From: Gymnogyps californianus | Lineage: Eukaryota > Chordata > Aves > Accipitriformes > Cathartidae | Length of the DNA: 64,000 bases | Direction: 5' to 3' | Assembly (NCBI RefSeq): GCF_018139145.2 | Contig: NC_059471.1 | Span: forward strand, 68,458,020-68,522,019 | The notes under the pieces: model-generated | The model's database searches: none | What the model saw: the letters and a program-made list of their open reading frames with translations, nothing else | What the model was told of the DNA's origin: nothing | Shown here: piece after piece, positions 1-10,203 of the stretch | Layout: each line of letters begins with the position of its first letter | How positions within the stretch are numbered: the first letter of the stretch is position 1 | Translations under genes and position numbers: made by a program

Positions 1-240
1 CCATGTCAAAGAGAGATTTTGTTGCCTTTTCCCACTGAAATACATCAGGTGCGGGGAGTTGGCAGCAGAAAGCAGTAACTCTGAGATATGGAAAGACAGA
101 AATGAATGTGTTCAGTCTTGGGTAAACTGACAAGAAAAAAAGTAGGAAATGAGAAGAATTAATCAAAACTGACTCAGCTACCTTAACTGTTTTTTAAATG
201 AGGCATGCCTCATCCTGTGCTGAAAAGGATGTTGACCAAG

Positions 241-268
241 CCCCACCCCCCCACCCCCCCAAAATCCC
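241..268 (-). repeat. C-rich tract, G-quadruplex-type on minus strand
   Basis: The plus strand reads C4-A-C7-A-C7-AAAAT-C3, so the minus strand carries four G-runs separated by loops of 1, 1 and 5 bases. This satisfies the usual G3+N1-7 quadruplex pattern. It is also a mutable low-complexity tract. No promoter or exon was found beside it. Confidence 0.8.
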
Positions 269-440
269 ACTGTATCTCCTGATGCATGCGTGGCACTCAT
301 TACCCCAAAATCATGTACCCTCTCAGGGATATTCTGTCTAAAGAAAATCATATTTCTTAGGTTAATCAGGCTCACAATGGCCAGACTGGCGTTTCATTTC
401 TCTGTATCTCGGTCATGGCCAAAAATTTGGGTGAAAAGAC

Positions 441-470
441 AGGGATCAGGCTAGGAGGGATCAGGCTAGG
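441..470. repeat. Perfect 15-bp tandem duplication
   Basis: The unit AGGGATCAGGCTAGG occurs twice head to tail (441-455 and 456-470) with no mismatch, so it is either a young slippage duplication or a polymorphic site. Confidence 0.9.
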
Positions 471-3400
471 AAGCTGCATCTTTATAAATGGGATGGGATG
501 GGTAAGATGTGTCTTTGTGATGGGTCAAACATATGCATCAGGTATATATTGGAACAATGGACTACACTAACGCTGGTGGTGGTGGCGAGCAGTTGCAATA
601 GTGTAATGGTTTAGAGCCTAGCTGAAAGGGACAGCATGGAGGAAAAGTACAACAAGGGATAGGTGAGAGGAGAACAGTTTGAGGGCATTGAGGTTGCCAG
701 TAGGAAAGACAAGCAATGGACTTCTACTTATTGGTTTACGAGTTTGACGGATGTAATGAGAAAGCAAGTGGATATAATCCTTTCAGTTGCAGCAGTGTGC
801 CTGGGGATCTCTCTGTGTTGTGATAGATAGGATCCAAGTTCCGGAGAAGGGCATGTTTTAGGTGTAATAAACCAAGAAGCATGTCAAATCTCAGAAAATA
901 ACTGGAAGTTTTCCTCCAACAAAGAATGCATATGTAAGAAACTGATTACAAAAGGCAAACACAAAGAAGTCTAGTCTACTTTCTTTGAAGCAGATTCATT
1001 ATGTAAGGGCTTGATGAAAAAAAGAAGCAGTTTTATACCAGTCCATTACTTTTTCCAGGACAGACACGCTCTCCACAAGAGGTTCTCCTGCAGAAACTTA
1101 TCAGAGTCCTAACCCTTAAGCATTCATTACTCTTACTATGGATGCCTACAATAGGTGCATTAAAGTCTGAGACAGGTGCCTAGATTTTGTGCCTTCTCAG
1201 CAGAGCGAAATAAACACAGGACACAAGCCATCTTCTCCTAAGTGGATAGCTGGAAAAGATCAGGTGAATCATAAGGCAAAAGTGCCTGTTTCTCTTTATT
1301 GACTATAAAGGGAGCTGATGCTGATACAAGCTCATACATACACTGCTATCTATGTTGTTTTCCGAGAACTGCTCAAACAATTTATTAATCACCCTCAAAT
1401 TATCAGTACCAGAATTAAGCAGGAAAAGGTTTTGAAGCACTCAGGTGCTCAGATATTGGCTTTCATTCTAACTTGGAAATGAAGACCAAAATGTCTGAAG
1501 TTACCTGTAAAAGAGAATGAAGACTCCTCATAGAGTCCTAAGGATATGTATACCTAAGGGTATATATACCAAGGGGGCTTCCAGATGGGCTGCTTAAAGG
1601 TTGAGGGGATAGGTTGCAAAGAAATTAGTCTGATGATGCCCATGTTCTGACGGGAAATGATCGCAACAGAAATCTTCCCCTTTTGATGTCTTGCCATGTT
1701 TCACAATGTTGTCCTCACTTCACGGGTGAACAAAAGAACTTTTCTAGTTTGGTGATGCACCTGAATTGGTTCTTTTACACCAAAAACTATAACCTTCCCT
1801 CTCTGGAGGAGTGAAAGTCAGAGGGACTGGCAGGAGCTATAGATATATCATCTGGGAGGCAAACTATTAAATTAATAATGATGGGCTGATTACGCTTCAA
1901 TTTACTTCAGCCTATCCTCTCTTGAGAAGTGGTTTGGGGATCCTACTACATCCAATGATAGGACCACATTGTCTTCCAGATCCAAGACAGCTGTGAACAC
2001 GTACAAAACTTTGAGATGAAGTTGGGCCATGTACCAGAAAGCCGGTGACATTCCTGCAGTAGAATTATACCTCCCACAGGGCTCCCACCTTGGAACCCTA
2101 GAGTGTAGCCATTGTTTTCAGCTCCCTGGACGTATGTGGCTCACACCTCACGGAGGATTCAGTGTGGGATGGGGGAAACTGGCAGGTAGGGTAGAAAAGA
2201 GTCACATGAAGCTCCCTGACACAGCCATCTCTGCTGTTAAGGATATACTCTGGCAATAGCTGAGCCTAAAACGTTTATAACGGTTAACACAGAGGGACAC
2301 CACTCCATAATCCTGCAGGCCCTTATAGATCATGTGGGAGCCTACGAGGCACTGTGACTGGCTGTGCTGAGAGAACATTAAGATGGCTGGTCTGCTTGGG
2401 GGTTGATGACCTGTCTGCAAATGGAGATGGTACAACACACTTTCTGCTGACTGGTGCATGCATCCCACCTGCCTAGGTCACTCCTAGGCTACCTATCCAC
2501 TTCAGTGTTGTATTGAGCTCTGGTTAGGGGGCAGCTGAATGGATCACCACCAGTCTTCAGGCTGACCTTCCAAACACCACTTGAGTCACTGAAGCGTGCT
2601 ATGGTCTCCACAGCTTGAGGCTACAGAAAAGACATTACAGTCATTGTACAGAAGAGAGTCCTAGAGGCCTTCAGAGCCCAGCAAGGCTGTGAGCCCTCAT
2701 GGAGAGCTAGGGAGATCATCTGAACCTACAAAGAAAAAAGGCAAAGAGCATCACTTACCTCAGTCCTAAGAAGGGGACTAAGGGGACTAAGAAAGGACTA
2801 AGTACTTCCACTCCTTCCCTCCCAAACTTCCCTTTGCAAATGACAGTCTAAGTAGAAGCTGAGTATGTGAATACTATTGTTTGATACCAGCATACCTACT
2901 AGGAGACCTTCACTAGTCTAGACATGGTCTCTATTTCAAGAAGACAGTACCTAGGCTCATGGTGATCCATGTGTCCAGCTGTCTCTACATTTGGAGGGAC
3001 TGCTTTACCATTCAAGGACGTCCCATATGCTGTCTACAGTACTTCTCTGCTGTGGATTCTTCACTGGGCTGTTTTTCTCCAGCAGGGCCAGCTTGTTGAT
3101 TCAGGTGGGGAGGATTAGAAGGAAAATGGACACATTTTTTCCCCAGGAACCCCACTGTCAAGTCTCATAGTGGAGCCTGAACCCATAGGCTATATATATG
3201 ATTATGGTACCAGCAGTCAGACGCAAAGTCAGGAGTCCATTAACATGGATAAGTTATTCATCTGCATGGCAGTACAACTACATTCACAGAGCCTCAGCAA
3301 AGCATTACATACTGCTGCGAGTAACTCAGACTGAATTTTTCTCCAAATCACCATTTGAAAGCCGAGATTAGAATTCAGTAATGCCTGGCTTTAATTCCCC

Positions 3401-4238
3401 ATGATTGAACTACTCTACCTGAGGAGGGAATGGAAGAGAAGATGGATAGCAGTGGAAACAATTAGGAAAAAAAAAAAAGGTGAAAAGCATGGCAAGACCG
3501 CAGTAAAAGCCAGGAAGAAGTGGTCTTAACAGATGTGTTTCTGATGTAATTTCAAGTCCCTGGAAAATTCCAAGTCCTCCCAGTGAAGGAGTCTTTCCCA
3601 AGAAGTGGCTCTGCCCACAGGAGCAGAATGCCCTTTGGTCAAGCTTCTCATCTGTGTATCCAAACACCATCTCAGACAGCCATTACGTTCAGTGAATGCA
3701 GCTAGTAACGTAGCTTGCACTTCACTGGAGTAAGACAAACATGGGTGGGAGGAGAAGGCACAAACTGACAAAAAGTGACAAATCTCATCACGTCTGGGTA
3801 ATTCTCAGGATCATCTGGCTGGTACACAGAGGTCCTATTTGTCGGGAAGGGTATGTACTCAGCTCCAACAGAGTATGATACAGCAGTCATCTCTCCACAG
3901 AGTTCCAAGAGAGGCACTAAGCTTGGCATGCCTCTGGGCCAAATATCAAATGATGGGCAACAATAGAAAAGAGGAAAATATTGCAGCCTAAAATGGATAT
4001 AGCAGGACAAAGACTTTAGGGAAATTATCGTCCCCACTCTGACTTTTTGTCTAGGTGAAATACTTAACTAATAAAATTGTCTGTATTTTTCCTACAAGTG
4101 AAGCTGTTAATGTAAAATTACTTAACTACTGTCAAGATTTTTTTGTATGTTTGAATTCAAAGGAAAAAGTCTAACTACACCATTATTTACTGAAATTCCA
4201 TTTAAAAAAAAAATCCAGTCTAGAGTGTCTTCCTAAGG

Positions 4239-4644
4239 TTCTCAGCTAAAGTAGCTTCCACCCCAGAACACAGCAAGCCTTTGGGCCATCAGTTAATTGA
4301 CAACAGAGGCAATATATATACACCTCAGTATCTCTAAAAGACTTTAAAAACTTTTCACAGTTGAACTTTTTATTCCTGTTGCTAGTCTTGATCAATTTTC
4401 ATTTGAAAAGGTACTTGCAAAACTCTCTTGAGACTCAAAAACCACAGTAATTATATTACAATAATCTTCAATACATGAATTCAAACAGAATGGAAACTCC
4501 CTAGTCAAAGAATGATAATGCAGTTATCTCCTTGCTTTTTTTGTCTAAGCACATTGATTGCCCTAATTACAATCTACAGGGGAAGTAAATAGAAATAAAG
4601 ATTTTGCATTCCTCCTGAAAAAAAAAAAAAAAAAGAGTTCTCAG
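4239..4644 (+). repeat. Possible retrocopy with A-tail and short flanking repeat
   Basis: A run of 17 A residues (4618-4634) follows an AATAAA signal (4594-4599) by 18 bases, the spacing of a cleaved, polyadenylated mRNA. The 8-mer GTTCTCAG lies just upstream of the segment (4239-4246) and again two bases after the A-run (4637-4644), as a target-site duplication would. The body (4247-4617) has no long open frame and resembles 3' UTR-type sequence; I cannot name a parent gene. Alternatives are a chance A-run and a chance 8-mer match, which is not very unlikely over this distance. Confidence 0.35.
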
Positions 4645-5524
4645 TACGCAAAGCAGACTGAAGGCATAAGATGTAATCCATTCTTTTGTGCCTCATCATC
4701 AATGGACTTGTAGTGACAGAAAGCATCACAATGGAAGATCAGCTCCAAACCATTTAGCACTGCTTGACAGTCCAAACCAATTGGATACAGGCTGCATGGC
4801 AGAAGACAAGGGTGGAAGAAACTCATCCCAGTTTGTCCTTCTCTTTCTAGGTGCAGTTTAAGAAGTCAGCACAAGCTCAGTGCTGTAGAGCACGAGCACC
4901 TGTGGTGGTGGTGCAGAATATTTTCTGTAACCATCACCTGAAGGCTAGGTCTACAGAGGGAATCTGGCTGCAGCTTTGAGCTCCCATAAATGGGTTTTGG
5001 AAAATACTCATGCCTGTGCTTGTTCCTGCCATTTCTGAACCTTCCAGCACCTTCCTGGTATCTGTAACAACGTCAGAGTTGGTGAGTCTCCCTCCTGGCA
5101 GAGAAAAGTGATGTAGGACAGGCACATCACTGGCTCAAGAGAAAGTTAGCAGTACCCAAATGATGTGTATTGCTCTATCTGTGGGACAGGGACTCCCTAA
5201 AATTTTCAGAGGGAGCCTGAGAGAAATTTTAAAGCCTGTCCACTCCTTCTGGATGGCCAACATGGGCACCAAGATCCCCTGAAACCCTTGAACATCTGCA
5301 CTGTGTCACGTAAGACGATGGTCATCAACAACACACATAAAGAGATGTGACTGAGGACCTATAACCCTTAAAAAATGAGTACAGCTTTGCAGGAACCACC
5401 ATTTCAGGTATAAGAGAACTAATTTCAGCCTGTTCTTCAGGTAAACTTTCCCTTTTGAGGATTTCTTTTAAGACTGGGGTTTGAGCACTCCTAAAACAAA
5501 TACAGGAGAAGCTTAGTCCTGTGA
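4645..5524. other. Non-coding DNA, nothing recognised
   Basis: No exon, RNA gene or known repeat was recognised between the possible retrocopy and the CR1 fragment. The few open frames are about 60 codons and have no recognisable features. Confidence 0.7.
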
Positions 5525-5593
5525 GGAGCAGGGAGTTGGACTCGATGATCCTTATGGGTCCCTTCTAACCTGAGATATTCTATGGTTCTATGA
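5525..5593 (+). mobile_element. CR1 LINE fragment, 3' end
   Basis: The stretch matches the conserved 3' terminus of avian CR1 non-LTR retrotransposons: a GGAGTTGGACTCGATGATCC block, then GGTCCCTTCTAACC, then the terminal repeat ATTCTATGGTTCTATGA at 5577-5593. CR1 is the dominant bird LINE and is usually 5'-truncated, as here: only about 70 bases are left and no reverse transcriptase remains. The element lies in plus orientation. Confidence 0.93.
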
Positions 5594-7163
5594 AAAAAAT
5601 CAACACCATTGCTTACTTTTGCATAGAAAACAGGTGGCAATGAAAGGCTTCATCTGAACTTAGCAGACCAGGTTAATAACTCTCCTGACCTCAGGGAAGA
5701 AACTGGATTTTTACTACTAATCATAACTGTTTGTGTTTTGATAATATGACGTCTTATGGGAGCTGAGTCGCTGAAAACAGGAACTTACTTCTCCTGAAAA
5801 TTTTATGAACTTTTCAGTGGACTGCTGTTAAATTTTGCAGGTTTGCAGTGAAAGTTGATATTGGGGAGCAAAGCAGCAAAATGAGTTAATATGTGCCAGA
5901 GATATGAAAGCAATACAAGAGCTTTTGGAAGCTTACCAGAGGGAAAAAAGCAGGTCTACTCATAAATAAGGAAGACATGAAATTAATAATGTTTCAGAAG
6001 TGACTGAGATAACTTACAGTGGTATCAAGCCTGTCATCAGTAAGAATATACATCAAAAATGTTGAAATATTAGGCACAGAGAAAAACTACTCAAATACCT
6101 TGGAAAATATGAATGCGTACAATCCAGCTGGTCTTGATCATATCTTAGGGCAATCACTTCCCAGAGTTATATAAGCTGTAGACTTCACCTACACTTGAAA
6201 GTTACAGCAATAAAATTGATGATGTGGCCCCATAATTGAGCGTGATTGAATTACTGCAGGTAAGCAAGTTACTGCATGCCAGCTGAGCCATGGTAACTGG
6301 CTCTGTGTGCTCTCAACTAAGTAATGTCTATTCACTTTCACTACCAACATAAAACCAATTTACAGAAACTAAAGCAAAAAAGCGAGTGCTTTTATTCTAG
6401 TTTAAGAGTGGCATACTTCATTTTGACATAAGTAGATTCACAATTTGTCTCAGGTAAACTAAAATGTTGATATAAGTTGGAAGGTATAAAAAGCTAAGGT
6501 AAAGCTAAGATAAAAGTAATTTACTCAACAACTGGATAGAAGTAAATACTATAGTGACCTTCAGACAAGGAAGGACTAATGTTTGGAAATACTCTGTGAA
6601 AAAGAACTTTTTAGGAATTAAGGGAATTAAGGAAAAAATCATGTAAGAAACAGCTCACAGGGCTGGTTTCTTCCACTTTTATTCCATGAGTAGATCCCCA
6701 TTTTCTAATTGATCTTGTTGCTTTTCACTCAGCAAATTGTGGAATAAAACATTGTTCAAAGTCAGTGAATGAATCAAAATAATATGGCTCCAGTGATCCC
6801 CACCCTAGACAATACATGAACCGATGAAGAACAAATACTGGCCAGAAATCTTGTTTTGTTAGAAGTGCAAAAAATAACATAAGGAATATAGCAGATATTT
6901 GTAAATTTACTTTAGTATTAAGCATCCCATTTCACAAAGTATTATCTGGAAAAAAAAGTTTAAATTGAGTCTGGATAGAAGATACCATCTGGATTGAAAA
7001 CTTGGAAAGAAGTTTTAAATGCCATAACGAGTTTTAGGAGCACTGTATTTGGACGTTACTGATGTTAGACAAGTTTCTCTTAAAATGAGCACCTTATTAA
7101 TGAGCAAGTAAACAGCACATTATTGAAAGCCTGCAGGTCATACTACATAGAGATTTGTACTAC
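5594..7163. other. Non-coding DNA, nothing recognised
   Basis: AT-rich single-copy-looking sequence. A CAG|GTAAGC donor-like site sits near 6259, but no upstream acceptor and open frame combine with it into a believable exon. Confidence 0.7.
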
Positions 7164-7168
7164 TGTAA
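7164..7168. repeat. Target-site duplication TGTAA (left copy)
   Basis: The bases TGTAA immediately precede the LTR and recur immediately after it at 7759-7763. This fixes both LTR boundaries and shows that the flanks have not been rearranged since insertion. Confidence 0.9.
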
Positions 7169-7758
7169 TGTATTGGGTCTGGCTGAGATGGAGTTAATTT
7201 TCCCCATAGCAGCCCTCATAGTGCTGTGCTTTGCATTGGTAGCTAGAAAGGTGTTGATAACACACCAGTGTTTTGGCTGCTGCTGAGCAGTGCTTGCACA
7301 GCATCAGGGCTGTCTCTCCAACATCCCCCCCTCACCAGTAGGCTGGGGGTGGGCAAGATCTTGGGAGGGGACATAGCCAGGACAGCTGACCCAAACTGAC
7401 CAAAGGGATATTCCATACCATATGATGTCCGCTCAGCAATAAAAGCTAAGAGAAAGGATGAAGAAGGGGAGCATTCGTTATTTATGATGTTTGTCTTCTG
7501 GAGCAACCGCTATGCGTACTGAAGCCCTGCTTCCTGGGAAGTGGCTGGACATCGCCTGCTGATGGGAAGCAGAGAATAAATCTTTTGTTTTCCTTTGCTT
7601 CTGCACGCAACCTTTGCTTTCACTTTTATTAAACTGCCTTTATCTTGACCCATGAGGGGTTTTTTTCATCTTATTTTCTCTCCCCCTGTCCTGCTGAGGA
7701 GGGGAGTGATAGAGCAGCTTATGGGCACCTGGCATCCAGCCAAGGTCAACTCACCACA
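7169..7758 (+). mobile_element. Solo LTR, avian endogenous retrovirus (590 bp)
   Basis: The element starts TGTATTGGGTC, ends CTCACCACA (TG...CA rule), and is flanked by a perfect 5-bp duplication TGTAA (7164-7168 and 7759-7763). A 5-bp duplication fits ERVL-type integration, although the class cannot be proved from an LTR alone. An AATAAAAGC box at 7438-7446 sits where the related LTR at 47095 has TATATAAA, so it probably serves as the TATA-like element. AATAAA at 7575-7580 and ATTAAA at 7628-7633 are candidate poly(A) signals. No gag, pol or env sequence adjoins it, so this is a recombined solo LTR. Confidence 0.93.
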
Positions 7759-7763
7759 TGTAA

Positions 7764-9974
7764 CCAAATCAAGTACTAGCTTACTACCATAAAGTACTGA
7801 GATATAGAACAAAAGGGAGTTAGAGAGATTTAAAAGCCAGATTTGACTGAAGACTACCCTTACTAATCTAACATACGTTCAGGATGAAGAGAAGAAAAAA
7901 CTGAGAGGCAATAATGCTGAAAGGTACAGAAAGATTACAGAAAACAGCATGCATGCATTTGAAATGTGAGACTGCAGCCGAAAAGGCCAGTACAAATTGA
8001 TGCTGTATATGCAAGCCCTTGGTACACAGCATGGGGTATGACTGGCTTTGTGCTCTCATGCAATGTCTTGGAGGTATCATACCCACCTCGTGCATCCTAA
8101 GAGGAGAAGGATGCTGACAAGTTTTAGGAAGCAGAAACACAGGTTATGAGACTGAAGGATATAGGAACATTTGAAGCACATAATTTAATGAAACAATGAA
8201 AAACCAGGGAAGAGAGGGAAAGAAGGGTAATAAATGGCAACTGCTTAAAGGCAATAGAAGCCTAAAGAAGGCAAAAGGGGCTAAGAAATGGAAAAAACAG
8301 ATTAGACATTAGGAATGTAAAATGGTAAATGAGCTTTTTTTCTTTTATTTTTACCTTCTGGAATAATATGCAGATAATCAAAGTTCTTTGACTTGTTATT
8401 TTCCAGACTGAAGGCCAAAGTCATCAGAGAGTCTTTAGTATGAGCCACATATTGGCAGTGAGCAGGTTAATGGGATCTAACGAATCTTCATTTTTCCATT
8501 AATTTTACATGGGTTTTTTTCTCATTCTGTACCAAAGTTTCCTCAGAGCTCCAGTTATGAGATATATATAAAATGAAAAAACTGCTTGTATTTTTTCTGG
8601 ATAACCATGGTTCTGTGAATATACATTGCCTGATCTATAGAGCCTTTCCCTTGTGGGAGAGTGATGTTTCCAACTGGTTGCATAAAAAGCAGGTCCTTTC
8701 CTCTCTTTTTCTTGCCAGCAGGTTTAGAGTGAGTAAATGTTCCAAATCCACATTTCATTAGCTTCTCCTTCTTCAGCAGTTCTGTCAGGATCTCAAACCA
8801 CCATTTCTTGTACCTATTGCAGAAACAGGAGTTTCTCCATAGTAACGTTTGTGTAACTAAGATCGATTTTCTCCTTTGCTAGTTTTCCCCAAACTCAACC
8901 AATCTGTCCAAAATTTCACACACACATTTTTCTAGCAGACCATACTTTAAAAAAAGTTATAGAGAAAGTCAGCCAGGTTATTTATTAGGAGCTGTAGCTT
9001 GAAAAAAAATCAGGAGGACTGCAGTCTTTGAAAAAAATGAAAAAAGTTTTTTGAAGGACGAGTGTATCTCCAAGATTACAGTGTATAAGCCCAGAGCCTG
9101 CTTGATTCAGCAAAGTCTAAGCAAGATCTGGTGCCTCTGGCTGTGTAGAAACAGTTGAGAAGTCATTTTTCAAAGTTAAATAGTCCAGATTTTTATGAAG
9201 GTGTCTCCAGTGAAACAGGTTAGGAATGACATCATTGTGTGCTGTGTGTTACGGTTGTTCTCAGAAAAGGTGTGCAGTTGTGAAGGTAGAGGGCAGACCC
9301 TCCAGAGAAGACTAGTCCGAAACAAACAGATTTTTCAGATGCTGAGCTGAATGCAAGTTTCAGAATTTCCCATTGCAAAAATGAAAAGAAATAATTTTCA
9401 AGGTTTCTCACAGAGTAAAATGACATTTTGAAATTGTTCTGGTTTTGCTTCATTCAGTGTCTTTCTACTACTTCCCCTATATTATTCAAGTTGTGGGATT
9501 TTTTTCTTAATTTATAACTATTGAGGAGAGCTGTGATTAACACCCCTCTTTTTTTTTTTTTCCCTAGATCTAAAGATCTTACGTGCTCTGTAATGAGTAG
9601 CTTGACCAAGGTATGGGTTTTATTTCACCAGCTATAGGGGTGGGCATCAGTTCCACATTACAATACCTCCATATAGTGTTGGCAGTGTCAGTGCGTACAC
9701 TGCAGAGCTCCATGCACTGCCCACACTGAGGTGTCTGGTGCCACTTGAAGCCCCCTGGGGTATCTGAGCAATCCGCACAGGGCAGGCAGTGAGGACACAA
9801 CACCTAGAGGAGAGCTGGGCTGTTGTGAAGTAGCAGCCCAGGCCAGCTGGGAGGCCCCAGGGCATCCCAAGTGACCATAGCTGCTACATTTAGCCAGTGG
9901 GATTGCTCTCCAGGCTCTGTTGGCCGCATTGAATCCTTTGGAAGTTTGGACATTTGGTGCACATATAGAAACTT
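7764..9974. other. Non-coding DNA, nothing recognised
   Basis: AT-rich sequence with homopolymer runs, for example 13 T residues at 9549-9561. From about 9630 the composition becomes more GC-rich with scattered CpG, but no exon with both splice sites could be drawn. Confidence 0.7.
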
Positions 9975-10203
9975 AAATTTAGGTGTCTTCATCTGGAAAT
10001 GAATCCCACCTAAAGGGCAGGATCTTGATGCCTAATGTTAGGCACCTTGTGCCACGTGAGCTGCTCTGGCACGTCTAAGACACCCTCATGGGGCAAGCAG
10101 ATATAACAAAAGGCACACAGGTAGCTCAGGCCACAGTGGAAGGACAACTGAAGGTCAAGTGGGATCCCTAAGATGTCTCACATGGCACTAGACATCTAAA
10201 TTT
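9975..10203. repeat. Small region bounded by inverted repeats
   Basis: AAATTTAGGTGTCT at 9975-9988 and AGACATCTAAATTT at 10190-10203 are inverted copies with 13 of 14 positions matching. Inside lies a perfect 16-base hairpin, TGCCTAATGTTAGGCA (10029-10044), and further variants of the motif. The 229-bp length with terminal inverted repeats resembles a decayed non-autonomous DNA transposon. There is no clear target duplication and I cannot name a family, so it may be only a motif-rich old repeat. Confidence 0.35.

Larger units (their letters stand above)
1..4238. other. Non-coding DNA, no gene recognised
   Basis: AT-rich, CpG-poor sequence with stop codons frequent in all frames. Open frames here are under 112 codons and match no protein I know. 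Local structure seen: a C-rich tract at 241-268, a perfect 15-bp tandem duplication at 441-470, a perfect 12-bp palindrome at 1559-1570, a short tandem of GGGGACTAA units at 2773-2801, and a 12-base A-run at 3467-3478. A donor-like ACTTACCT on the plus strand near 2754 would be a minus-strand splice donor, but no matching exon could be defined. Confidence 0.75.
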
